The notes under the pieces are model-generated. The model did not search any database. It was not told the DNA's origin and saw only the letters and a program-made list of their open reading frames with translations. The position numbers were made by a program, and so were the translations under genes. Of a stretch of DNA of 64,000 bases, positions 26,404 through 34,764 are shown in pieces (the stretch's first letter is position 1; every line of letters starts with the position of its first letter). Origin of the DNA: Ferdinandcohnia sp036962685 (GTDB taxonomy: Bacteria; Bacillota; Bacilli; Bacillales; Bacillaceae_L); NCBI RefSeq assembly GCF_036962685.1, contig NZ_JBALOP010000001.1:122444-186443 (forward strand), in the 5' to 3' direction.

Positions 26404-26418
26404 ATCTATCAATTCCTC

Positions 26419-27351
26419 CTAGTATTCCACATCACTAGACATGAATTTAAATTGTAATATTGAAATGACAATGATAATAAATCCTAGAACAAATGATTCT
26501 GCTGCTGCTAGACCAAAGTCAAATGCTTGGAATGCATGATCGAATATTAAGTAGGCAATCGTCGTTGTTGCGAAATTCGGTCCACCTTGTGTCATAACAT
26601 ATGCCTGTTCAAACACTTGGAACGATCCAATGATACCCATTACTAGCATGTATAATGTAGTAGGCTTTAATAATGGCCATGTAATATTTTTTAATTTTGA
26701 CCACCAGCTAGCTGAGTCAATATCTGCCGCCTCATATAACGATTTTGGGATTCCGCCCATCGCCGCCAAATATAACAACACTCCAGTTCCATGACCACCA
26801 ATATATGTCATCAAAATGAGAGAGAATAATGCCGTATTTGGGTTTGCCAACCACATTTGTGAGTCAAATCCAAAAAAACCTAAGATTGCATTAAATAATC
26901 CCGCGCCAGTTGGATCAAAAATCCACAACCAAATCAATGACATTGTGATCCCAGATGTAACACCTGGCAAGTAAAAGGAAGCTTTAAAGAACGTTTGCGA
27001 TTTACTATTTAGCGGGAAAATCATCATTGCTAAGAAAAGAGTAATAATGATATTAACTGGTACAGTAGCAACTGTGTAAATAACAGTATTTTTCATTGCT
27101 TTCCAGAAAATATCGTTATTTAATAAATTTTTATAATTTTCTAACCCAATCCATTCGGAGCCCATAACACCGTACTTTTGAAAGCTGTATATAAAGGACA
27201 TGAAGATTGGATAGACTGTGAAGAATATAAATAATAGTAGCGGAACAGCAATAAAGGCGTAACACCAACCATAGTCTTTAAAAAACTGAACAAAGTTTGA
27301 CCATGAATACTTTTTTGCTTTTCCATTCCCAGGATTTGCTGATGTTGTCAC
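26419..27351 (-). CDS. ABC permease, MalF type (amino-sugar importer 1; GTG start)
   Basis: 310 residues from a GTG at 27351 (TTSANPGNGKAKKYSW follows), which has AAAGGAG eight bases upstream. The longer frame begins at a TTG lying inside a stem-loop and is not preferred. About six membrane spans and the EAA loop SLYEAADIDSASWWSKL. It follows the binding-protein gene across a stem-loop and precedes the MalG-type partner. Confidence 0.88.
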   Translation of the reverse strand: MTTSANPGNGKAKKYSWSNFVQFFKDYGWCYAFIAVPLLLFIFFTVYPIFMSFIYSFQKYGVMGSEWIGLENYKNLLNNDIFWKAMKNTVIYTVATVPVNIIITLFLAMMIFPLNSKSQTFFKASFYLPGVTSGITMSLIWLWIFDPTGAGLFNAILGFFGFDSQMWLANPNTALFSLILMTYIGGHGTGVLLYLAAMGGIPKSLYEAADIDSASWWSKLKNITWPLLKPTTLYMLVMGIIGSFQVFEQAYVMTQGGPNFATTTIAYLIFDHAFQAFDFGLAAAESFVLGFIIIVISILQFKFMSSDVEY

Positions 27352-27369
27352 TTTTTCATCTCCTTTACA

Positions 27370-27406
27370 TTTCTGAGCTTCCGCCAAATCTAGCGAAAGC
27401 TCAGAA
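27370..27406 (-). terminator. Intercistronic stem-loop between binding protein and permease
   Basis: TTTCTGAGCTT (27370-27380) pairs with AAGCTCAGAAA (27396-27406), an 11-bp stem that can extend into the loop. No long T-run follows on the minus strand, and the permease ribosome binding site comes at once, so mRNA protection or processing is more likely than termination. Confidence 0.55.
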
Positions 27407-27413
27407 ACACTAC

Positions 27414-28778
27414 CTACTTAAGACCAATTGATTCTGCACCTTTTTTCCAAGCTTCGATTGTTTCTTCAGCTGTTGCATCTCCGATGATGAATGATTGGAA
27501 ATTAGGAGTAACAACTTCTGTTTTCAATTTCCAGGCTTTATCCGGAAGATCACCAGTTAATTTTGCTGCAGGTGTAAGGCTATTAAGGTATCTTTTGATA
27601 AATTTACCGTTTGGTGTATCTAACTGTAGCATATCAGAGTATTTCTCTTGTCCTGATTTTAATGCAGGAGGTAAAAACATAGTTGCTGCAGTAATACCTG
27701 AATCAGTACCAGTTAAGTGTTTTAATACTTTAGCTGCATTTGCAGTGTGCTCGTCACCTTGGTAATTCTTTTGTTTGAATAGCATTAAACCGCCTGCTCC
27801 ACCGAATGCAGATTCTTTTTCGCCATCTTTATGCGGCATTGGTAATAATACAAAGTCAATTTTTTCGCCTTTTACTTTGCCAGCATCAATATCTGCATTT
27901 CTTTGGTTAGTTTCATTGATTTTGTATGGGCCTGTACGACCATAGATTGCTGCTTGAAGATTGTTGAACATTTCATCGGCTTTAGCTGCATCAATACCAC
28001 CAGTTTCTTTTGGCATGATCCCTTCATCTCTAAGTTTTGCCAAGAATTTTAATGATTCTAATGCCTTGTCGCCACCAAGAGAAAATGTGCCATCTTCTTC
28101 TACTTGGTTACGAATACCATTGTTCATTAAAAGGTGTGTAAACGTTTCTTCGTTTTGTCCTTGAGTTACGAAACCATACGTATCCCCTTGAGTTGCTTTC
28201 TTTGCGATTTCATAGAACTCGTCCCAAGTCCAGCCTTCGTTTTGAATCTTTTCAACATCTGCTCCTGCAGCTTCTAGCAATGCACGGTTTCCGCCCCAAG
28301 TGTGGACAGATAGGTAATGTGGGATTCCCCAAAGTTTATCTTCATATGTGTAAACCAATTTACCGTATTCTTCCATGTCAGCTAATTCATCGTCATTCAT
28401 ATATTCATCTAAAGGAAGTGCTAATCCTGTTTGAATATATTTTGCGTTAAGTAAAGAGAACATGACATCCGGTGGGTTACCAGCATTTAATGCGGTTGTA
28501 AATTTCTTATCACCTTCTGCCCATGATAAAATTTCGTATTTAACTTTAATATCTGGATTTTCTTTTTCAAAGTCTTCAATTAAAGCCTGTAAATCTTGCT
28601 CATAGCTATTTGCACCTGTTTCTTCATTTCCTTGGTAGTGAGGATATGTCCAAACTGTTATTTCGTCTTTACCTTTTTTCCCATCTTTTTTCTCACCATC
28701 GCCAGCGCTTTCTTTTGAAGAGCAACCAGCCGCTACTAGTAGAAGTAGTGAGATACATAGAATTAATAACTTCTTCAT
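27414..28778 (-). CDS. Binding lipoprotein of amino-sugar ABC importer 1
   Basis: 454 residues. Lipoprotein signal MKKLLILCISLLLLVAAGCS with lipobox AAGC. A charged linker (GDGEKKDGKKGKDE) leads to ITVWTYPHYQGNEE, and family-1 binding-protein features run to the C-terminus (EETIEAWKKGAESIGLK). First of five transport and accessory genes (binding protein, two permeases, ATPase, YesL) followed by namZ and murQ. It follows the PIG-L gene by 84 bp. Ligand inferred as muropeptide sugar, not proven. Confidence 0.9.
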   Translation of the reverse strand: MKKLLILCISLLLLVAAGCSSKESAGDGEKKDGKKGKDEITVWTYPHYQGNEETGANSYEQDLQALIEDFEKENPDIKVKYEILSWAEGDKKFTTALNAGNPPDVMFSLLNAKYIQTGLALPLDEYMNDDELADMEEYGKLVYTYEDKLWGIPHYLSVHTWGGNRALLEAAGADVEKIQNEGWTWDEFYEIAKKATQGDTYGFVTQGQNEETFTHLLMNNGIRNQVEEDGTFSLGGDKALESLKFLAKLRDEGIMPKETGGIDAAKADEMFNNLQAAIYGRTGPYKINETNQRNADIDAGKVKGEKIDFVLLPMPHKDGEKESAFGGAGGLMLFKQKNYQGDEHTANAAKVLKHLTGTDSGITAATMFLPPALKSGQEKYSDMLQLDTPNGKFIKRYLNSLTPAAKLTGDLPDKAWKLKTEVVTPNFQSFIIGDATAEETIEAWKKGAESIGLK

Positions 28779-28862
28779 GCTTGTTTTCCCCCTGTTTTTT
28801 GGTAGTTTATATATTTACTTTGACTTTTTTATAGAGCCAAAGGTGAAACCTGTTTTATACAA

Positions 28863-29573
28863 TTAGATTTCGTGTCCTGGAATAAATCCTCTTCTTACAT
28901 TTCCGCCAGTTGGGAATTTCAAGGTCTGTGCATATTTTGCTCGACTCACACAACCTCTGATTGTTCCTAATGCTTTGTAATAATCATAGTAGCGGAATGA
29001 TGTTGAATTCATGATGAACCAATAATGTGACAACGCTTCCAGATATGTGTCAAATTCTTCAGATACGTCTACAAAAATATCAGGAACATACCCCTCCATG
29101 TCTTCCCAGTTTTCACTATGATAGAATGGATAGAAATGAGCCGGTAGACCTTCTAGATCAAATCCTGGAAGACCTGCCTTTAATTGAGCCGCCTCTACAA
29201 TTCGTGGACAAAGTGCATGATCAGGGTGCATACTGTTCACCCAGTGGGTGATTACTACAGTTGGGCGAAGCTTACGCATTAATGTTGCAACACGGGTAAC
29301 AATTTCATCATCAAACTTTAATTCTGCATCCTTATAATCTAGTGTTATACTTTTTCCACCTAATATCTCAGCCACTTTTTCGGCTTCCTTGATCTTCTGT
29401 ATACGATAATCTTCTACTGAAATATGCGGAGGGTTTCCTTTTTCACCTGCTGTTAAATGAACAAAAGTTACATCCCATCCAGCTTTTGCATATTTATGTG
29501 CAATTGCTCCCCCTTGAATCTCAACGTCCCCACAGTGTGCTCCTACTAGGACTAAATGCTTCTTTTTCTCCAT
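28863..29573 (-). CDS. PIG-L/LmbE-family protein with altered AHPDD motif
   Basis: 236 residues of the PIG-L de-N-acetylase fold. The family motif AHPDD reads AHCGD here (12-16). The usual zinc ligands His13 and Asp16 remain, but the position of the catalytic base (Asp15 in MshB numbering) is Gly15. The second motif HPDH (116-119) is intact. PIG-L enzymes deacetylate N-acetyl-amino sugars; either this member uses another base or it has another activity. First gene of the transcript running through importer 1 to the murQ/GNAT genes, with a cre upstream. No signal peptide. Confidence 0.8.
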   Translation of the reverse strand: MEKKKHLVLVGAHCGDVEIQGGAIAHKYAKAGWDVTFVHLTAGEKGNPPHISVEDYRIQKIKEAEKVAEILGGKSITLDYKDAELKFDDEIVTRVATLMRKLRPTVVITHWVNSMHPDHALCPRIVEAAQLKAGLPGFDLEGLPAHFYPFYHSENWEDMEGYVPDIFVDVSEEFDTYLEALSHYWFIMNSTSFRYYDYYKALGTIRGCVSRAKYAQTLKFPTGGNVRRGFIPGHEI

Positions 29574-29881
29574 CTCGTTACACCTCTCTTAATTTTTGCC
29601 AATAGGTAATTCTTCTTGTAAAACCTTGTTCCTAGTAATAAAAACTATAAGAAATAATTACCACAAAGATAACGCTTTCAATAGGGGTAAAAAAATATAA
29701 AAATGCTTTATACTAAACTTATGAACTACTAATAGTATATCACGGAAAAAGTATAAATGAAATCTAATTTTAATAAAAATATATTATTTTGTATTTATAT
29801 TTCAATCTTATCTATCATTTTCTTTTAAGATGCAAACTTTAGGCTGACTTTTAAATAAGCCAGCCTTTGTTATCTTCGCTA
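29574..29881 (-). promoter_or_regulatory. Promoter region with cre; end of murQ copy 2
   Basis: A 308-bp spacer without a gene. On the minus strand TGAAAGCGTTATCT (29667-29680) matches the cre consensus at 13 of 14 positions, about 95 bp upstream of the PIG-L gene, with AT-rich TATAAA-like sequence before it. At 29839-29870 AGGCTGACTT pairs with AAGCCAGCCT, a hairpin just downstream of murQ copy 2 that may terminate that operon, although no T-run follows. Confidence 0.55.
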
Positions 29882-30799
29882 TTAAAGCAAGATTCTGCGT
29901 TTCGCTATTTCAATTGCATTTCTTACAAATCCATTGGCCATTTGAATACTATTTTTTGCTGTTTCGAAATCTACTCCTGCTTTGATCATCACAATGGCTG
30001 GTTTTACTTCATAATTCGTAAGTTCTAATACTTCTTCCACTTTGTCATATGGTTCATTCGTTATCGTAGAGACAATGTTCTTGGCACGTTCCTTTAATTT
30101 TACATTGCTCGGATTCACGTCCACCATTAAATTTTCATACACCTTACCGAGTTTTATCATTGTTGAGGTAGTAATCATATTCAAAATGAGTTTATGGGCA
30201 GTTGCTGCTTTCATACGGGTTGAGCCTGTAACCACTTCTGGACCTGTCGCCACTTCTATTGCAACATCTGAGTATTTACTAATCATTGAATCCTGATTAC
30301 TCGATAAACTAATTGTTTTTGCCCCAATCTGTTTCGCATATTGAAGGGCACCAACCACATACGGTGTTCTTCCACTTGCTGCAATTCCAACTACTACATC
30401 TAGATGGGTAAGCTTTTTTTCTGCTAAATCGATTGCGCCCTGCTGAGTGTCATCCTCTGCTCCTTCGACAGCTTCCACTAAAGCGATAGTTCCCCCCGCC
30501 ATAATTCCTTGAACTAACTCAGGTGAAGTGCTGTACGTTGGCGGACATTCCACTGCATCTAGGATACCAAGTCGACCACTTGTCCCCGCTCCTACATAAA
30601 ATAATCTTCCGCCTTTTAGAAGAGATGTATTGACGATATCGACGGTTGCTGCAATTTCGGGTAATACTGCCTCTACACTAAATGCAACCGTCTTATCCTC
30701 ATCGTTAATCGTCTTTAAAATCTCCCGGGTCGACATTTGATCGATATTAGCACTTTTTTCATTTCTCGATTCTGTTGTTAATGTTGCGATTTTTATCAT
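29882..30799 (-). CDS. N-acetylmuramic acid 6-phosphate etherase (copy 2)
   Basis: 305 residues, a MurQ-type SIS protein closely similar along its whole length to copy 1 (21592-22506): FYVGAGTSGRLGILDAVECP, AVEGAEDDTQQG, TGSTRMKAATAHKL. Both Glu-bearing motifs are present, so it should be active. Last gene of the GH20-nagZ-murQ unit, 24 bp after nagZ. The presence of one etherase in each half of the island suggests separate regulation or a recent duplication. Confidence 0.94.
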   Translation of the reverse strand: MIKIATLTTESRNEKSANIDQMSTREILKTINDEDKTVAFSVEAVLPEIAATVDIVNTSLLKGGRLFYVGAGTSGRLGILDAVECPPTYSTSPELVQGIMAGGTIALVEAVEGAEDDTQQGAIDLAEKKLTHLDVVVGIAASGRTPYVVGALQYAKQIGAKTISLSSNQDSMISKYSDVAIEVATGPEVVTGSTRMKAATAHKLILNMITTSTMIKLGKVYENLMVDVNPSNVKLKERAKNIVSTITNEPYDKVEEVLELTNYEVKPAIVMIKAGVDFETAKNSIQMANGFVRNAIEIAKRRILL

Positions 30800-30823
30800 G
30801 TATTATCCATCCCTTTTTGAGGA

Positions 30824-32434
30824 TTATTTGCCTTCTACTAATCTCTTTGTAACAGTTACCGGCAGGTTCCCCTTAACCTCTTCTTTTCCAAAAATTGCAC
30901 CAGCCGCAACCTTTAAAGCTGGATAGGTAAACTCATAGGTATTCATATAAACCGGAACATCTGGCAAATATCCATAATCGTATGGACTTCTCATTGCAAT
31001 CACAATGATAGAATCCTTTTCTTTTATGAGCTTCTCAATCAAGGTAATTTGTTTACTATTAGGCGTAATGGTGAGTGTACCCACAATGACCGTGTCATAG
31101 TCGCTCGCCTTCTCAACAATGGCCTCAATTTCTTTTTCACTTAGCGCGCTTGAAAACTGGAAGATATCCGCATTTGGCTCATATTCTTTGATGGCTTCTC
31201 CTAATGAGAGGTTGGCATATCGCTTATCCTCCACTTGCATCGTTGTGCCATTGTCAGGATGCACTACTAGAATGCGTGAGCTATTTGTAGAAAGTGGAAG
31301 AATCCCATTATTTTTTACAATGGTCACACCCTCTTTATAAGCTTCATGTGCTATATTCTCATGCTGCTTACTCCCTACTGTTTCAGGTACTACCGGTTCT
31401 TCCCCCAAATATAAATCATCCCAGCTAAGATATTTTTCTTTAAGTGAATTGATTCTTTGAATCGCTTGGTCAATCTCTTCTTCTTTTAACTCTCCATTTT
31501 CAACTGCCTTCAAAATTTCCCGAATCGCCCCTACTTGCCTTTCAATCGTATGGGAAATCATGACATAGTCTACCCCAGCCTTAAGTGCTGCGACAGCGCC
31601 TTTTTCGGTTCCGATTCCGTGTAGAATCGCGTTCATTTCCATACAATCTGTTGTTACAACACCATTAAAATGAAGTTTTTCACGTAATAAACCAGTCACT
31701 ACCTTCCTTGAAAGCGTTGCTGGTATACCTGGTTCTGTTTCAATCGATGGAAAATAAACATGTGCAGTCATAATGGTATCTGCACCCTCGGCAATACAAT
31801 CCTTAAATGGCTTTAATTCAATCTCCTCAAGGCGTGCCAAACCATGTGTGATGACTGGTAAATCCAAATGTGAATCTACATTCGTATCCCCATGACCTGG
31901 AAAATGCTTTAATGTTGTTGCAATGCCAGCCTCCTGCATTCCTTGCATAGATGCTCGACCGAAACTTGATACACTTTCTGCGGATTCCCCAAAAGAACGA
32001 ACTCCGATAACAGGGTTATCCGGATTATTATTAACGTCAAGAACGGGAGCAAGGTTCCAGTTAATTCCTAATGCCTTTAATTCTTTACCTGTAGCAACCC
32101 CTACATTATAGGCATGATTTGGATTGCCTGTGGCACCTAGTGTCATTGCACCCGGAAAAATAGTAGCTCCTTCACCTAAACGTCGGACAACTCCATTTTC
32201 CTGATCCACACATATTAATAAAGGGTGTGGATATCCAGCCTTTTTTGCTTCACGCTGGAGATCCGTGGTGAGTGCTAATACTTCCTTAGGAGTTCCTATA
32301 TTTCTGCCAAATAAAATAATCGAACCAATATGGTAGTCGTGGATTAAATCCCGTACTTCCTGCGGTACCTTAATACCGTTAAACCCAATAACAAGTAATT
32401 GCCCTGCTTTTTTTGCTAATTTAGTATTTTCCAT
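30824..32434 (-). CDS. nagZ: Beta-N-acetylglucosaminidase, GH3 NagZ type, cytoplasmic
   Basis: 536 residues. GH3 barrel with LICVDQENGVVRRLG, KHFPGHGDTNVDSH (the NagZ His-Asp motif providing the general acid/base) and the nucleophile Asp in VVTTDCMEMNAI, followed by a second alpha/beta domain (EGVTIVKNNGILPL onward). It removes GlcNAc from GlcNAc-MurNAc or muropeptides. The start ATG at 32434 follows GGGAGAGG; a longer frame adds nine codons. No signal peptide is seen, whereas B. subtilis NagZ is exported. Upstream lies an interspersed repeat and then GH20; murQ follows. Confidence 0.92.
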   Translation of the reverse strand: MENTKLAKKAGQLLVIGFNGIKVPQEVRDLIHDYHIGSIILFGRNIGTPKEVLALTTDLQREAKKAGYPHPLLICVDQENGVVRRLGEGATIFPGAMTLGATGNPNHAYNVGVATGKELKALGINWNLAPVLDVNNNPDNPVIGVRSFGESAESVSSFGRASMQGMQEAGIATTLKHFPGHGDTNVDSHLDLPVITHGLARLEEIELKPFKDCIAEGADTIMTAHVYFPSIETEPGIPATLSRKVVTGLLREKLHFNGVVTTDCMEMNAILHGIGTEKGAVAALKAGVDYVMISHTIERQVGAIREILKAVENGELKEEEIDQAIQRINSLKEKYLSWDDLYLGEEPVVPETVGSKQHENIAHEAYKEGVTIVKNNGILPLSTNSSRILVVHPDNGTTMQVEDKRYANLSLGEAIKEYEPNADIFQFSSALSEKEIEAIVEKASDYDTVIVGTLTITPNSKQITLIEKLIKEKDSIIVIAMRSPYDYGYLPDVPVYMNTYEFTYPALKVAAGAIFGKEEVKGNLPVTVTKRLVEGK

Positions 32435-32454
32435 ACCTACACCTCTCCCTTTTA

Positions 32455-32666
32455 CAATCAAATACGCCTTNNNNNNNNNNNNNNNNNNNNNNNNNNNNNN
32501 NNNATGTGGCGTTCTTAGTCTTGGATCTCATCTCTCTAAAAGTTTCCTTTGAAAAATCACGGCATCCGCCGGAGGCTTAACTTAATTCACTCAGTATTTG
32601 AACCGCCAACCGAATTGTAAACCCTTATTACATTCATCCCACTAAATAGGGAACTCTTCTACTGAA
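32455..32666 (+). repeat. Interspersed repeat, copy 2, interrupted by assembly gap
   Basis: Begins CAAATACGCCTT, then a 43-N gap (32471-32513), GATGTGGCG-like ATGTGGCGTTCTTAGT, TTTCCTTTGAAAAATCACGG, CATCCGCCGGAGGCTTAACT and finally CTGAATTAAGTTAAA. Blocks and order match copy 1 (20448-20642). AACTTAATTCA and TGAATTAAGTT form an inverted repeat about 70 bp apart in this copy. Lies between GH20 and nagZ; no gene inside. Confidence 0.75.
32471..32513. other. Assembly gap (43 N)
   Basis: Run of N inside the second copy of the interspersed repeat. Confidence 0.98.
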
Positions 32667-34544
32667 TTAAGTTAAATTACTTGCTGTAACTATCCTTCGA
32701 TAAATATTGCGACCGACAGACCCTTCAGGCATCCTATATGGTCCTTCAAAGTAAAGACGTTCTTCATCAAGCTCTTCAATTCGACTGATATTTCCTTTTA
32801 GCCATTCTTTGATTCTGAATTGTGCTGTTTCTAAACGTGCTAGCAATCCACCATATCTGAGTTCTATGACCTCCCAGCCAAAAGGCTTATTCATCGAAAA
32901 CCACAGGTGTCTATGCTTTATACGCAACTCATGTACACTGTCTATTAAGCTAGCTAGTCGTTCATGGATTGATTCCATTCCCTTTTTATCTACTGCATCA
33001 TATACCTCTTTAAGCTGGAGTCCGATTTCAGACTTCACACTAAGTACTTGTGCAAGCTGCATATAAAATTCGAACATATCTTTCCATTCCGGATTATTTT
33101 TACTTGCCGCTTCTAATCTCGGAATCAATTTTTCGTAATGCTGATTCATTGGAAGCCCAAGGATATTTTGATCGTATAAACCGATTAACACATCCTGCCA
33201 AAGTAAAAATTTCGATGGGTTTGATTCATGTAAATTATTCTTGGATACACCAGGCGTTTCATCAAATAGATTTAAAATCATGAAATCACTGTAACTTCCA
33301 CCCGCGCAAAAACGAAATCGTTCCGCAATCTCATTTTCAGTTACTTTTTTACGATAGGAATGCTCCGCGAAAAGCTGTAAGATTGGTAAGGAAGTTGCTA
33401 ATGGTGTTTCGGCACCATTATCACCCCACATGGTTGCGAAAACTTCTTTGATACCTTCTTTTTTACAAGCATTTAAAGCCGCATCAGTCGTCACAATTGC
33501 CTTTCCATAATTAGGAGCTATGCCATTCCATGTCCAAACTCCGCCTGCGAAAATGGGATTAGAGCCAAGTTCTTTATGTTTTTGAATAAATGTACGATAA
33601 AAGTCCTCGTCTGAATGATAATAATCCCAATATACGAGCTGGGTATTTGGAATGGACGAGATTACATCCTGAGGGATTTTTGCTTCTAAATCATAATAAC
33701 CGCCGTACTTTGAACCTAAGCGGAAGTACATATCACTCCAAATCATAGACTTTAAGCCAAGCTTCTCAGTGATGGCCACCACTTTATCAAGATGTTTGTT
33801 CATGATGGTAAAACGCTCTTCATATCCATTTTTATCTAAATATTTGCCGAGTCCTAACTGATGAGCCTCGTCCATTCCAATGTGGATCCTTTTTGACTGG
33901 AATGGATTTGTGGCTGCGGTAATGATTTTCTCTAAAAACTGATATGTTTCAGGTTCTCCTACTAACAAAATATCTGCTGTATCTCTTATATCCGATGCGT
34001 AATTCCATTTAAGAGCTTCCGTTAAGTGGGCAAGTGTTTGGATACATGGAATCATTTCGATGCCTAAAGCTCGGGCGTACTTATCACATGCTTTAAGCTC
34101 TTCCTCTGTATACCGTCCCCTCATGTAGCCGAAGTATGGTAACTCATTTACCTCATACGTATCTTCTGTATAGACCATTAAAACGTTTAACCCCATTACT
34201 GCCATTTTCCGTAGCAAATTCTTGATCTCATCAACTGTTAAAACGCCATTTCTAGAAGCATCTAGCATTGCCCCTGTCATTTCAAACTGTGGTACTTCTG
34301 TTATTTCAAAGGTTCTACCTTTTTTGAAATTTTCAAGCAACAGACCTAATCCCCGAAAGAAATGGATTTTTTCCTCAAAGTGAATTTCTGCTTCATTTGA
34401 ATCATTTTTAATAAATATTGGTCCTTTTCTTTGGACGATGTGAACATGATAGCCATCATTTCCCTCATGAAACGATAATTCAGAAGAAAGTATATGTAGG
34501 CCATCTTTGATAATTTTTATGTCACCCGTAAACCTAATTTTCAT
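32667..34544 (-). CDS. GH20-family beta-N-acetylhexosaminidase, cytoplasmic
   Basis: 625 residues from the chosen start. An N-terminal GH20b-like region is followed by the barrel, which begins near TGAMLDASRNGVLTVDEIK. The catalytic Asp-Glu pair is in HIGMDEAHQLG (Asp225, Glu226). The C-terminal third is helical. GH20 enzymes release terminal GlcNAc or GalNAc by substrate-assisted catalysis. The frame extends 53 codons upstream, but AAGGAGG precedes the ATG at 34544 and the extension crosses a terminator region. No signal peptide, so it should act on imported disaccharides. First gene of GH20-nagZ-murQ, with an operator-like palindrome upstream. Confidence 0.85.
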   Translation of the reverse strand: MKIRFTGDIKIIKDGLHILSSELSFHEGNDGYHVHIVQRKGPIFIKNDSNEAEIHFEEKIHFFRGLGLLLENFKKGRTFEITEVPQFEMTGAMLDASRNGVLTVDEIKNLLRKMAVMGLNVLMVYTEDTYEVNELPYFGYMRGRYTEEELKACDKYARALGIEMIPCIQTLAHLTEALKWNYASDIRDTADILLVGEPETYQFLEKIITAATNPFQSKRIHIGMDEAHQLGLGKYLDKNGYEERFTIMNKHLDKVVAITEKLGLKSMIWSDMYFRLGSKYGGYYDLEAKIPQDVISSIPNTQLVYWDYYHSDEDFYRTFIQKHKELGSNPIFAGGVWTWNGIAPNYGKAIVTTDAALNACKKEGIKEVFATMWGDNGAETPLATSLPILQLFAEHSYRKKVTENEIAERFRFCAGGSYSDFMILNLFDETPGVSKNNLHESNPSKFLLWQDVLIGLYDQNILGLPMNQHYEKLIPRLEAASKNNPEWKDMFEFYMQLAQVLSVKSEIGLQLKEVYDAVDKKGMESIHERLASLIDSVHELRIKHRHLWFSMNKPFGWEVIELRYGGLLARLETAQFRIKEWLKGNISRIEELDEERLYFEGPYRMPEGSVGRNIYRRIVTASNLT

Positions 34545-34572
34545 TTTGAAAACATCCTCCTTGTTCATAACA

Positions 34573-34590
34573 ATTGGCAACGTTTCCAAT
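34573..34590 (-). promoter_or_regulatory. Operator-like palindrome upstream of GH20
   Basis: Minus strand ATTGGAAACGTTGCCAAT is an 18-bp dyad with one imperfect pair, CG-centred like LacI-family operators, and matches the cre consensus at 12 of 14 positions. It lies 29 bp before the GH20 start, downstream of a terminator, so it probably controls a separate GH20-nagZ-murQ transcript. Confidence 0.5.
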
Positions 34591-34727
34591 CTATTGTTTT
34601 TGCGAATAACCAATACCAGTTTCTTTTTCAAAGATAACACAAAACAGGCAGTTTTGAAATAAAATTTTAAAACACTGTATATTTTTATGTATATTAATTT
34701 CAAACCAAGTCATTTATCCGTAAAAAA

Positions 34728-34762
34728 CGCCCCTGTTCTTTAAAAGAATTGGGGCATCGTTT
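34728..34762 (-). terminator. Terminator of the anmK-importer 2 operon
   Basis: GCCCC and GGGGC arms extend with AATTCTTT/AAAGAA pairing and flanking AACG/CGTT, followed on the minus strand by TTTTTT. It lies just after the MalG-type permease and ends that operon before GH20. Confidence 0.8.
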
Positions 34763-34764
34763 TT

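Noticed and set aside
32455..32666. Insertion sequence between GH20 and nagZ
   Set aside because: Too short, with no transposase; it shares its blocks with the repeat at 20448, so a non-coding dispersed repeat is the better reading.
34545..34703. 53-residue hydrophobic extension of the GH20 enzyme that could look like a signal anchor
   Set aside because: It overlaps an operator-like palindrome and a good ribosome binding site precedes the later ATG, so the extension is probably untranslated and should not be read as a signal peptide.
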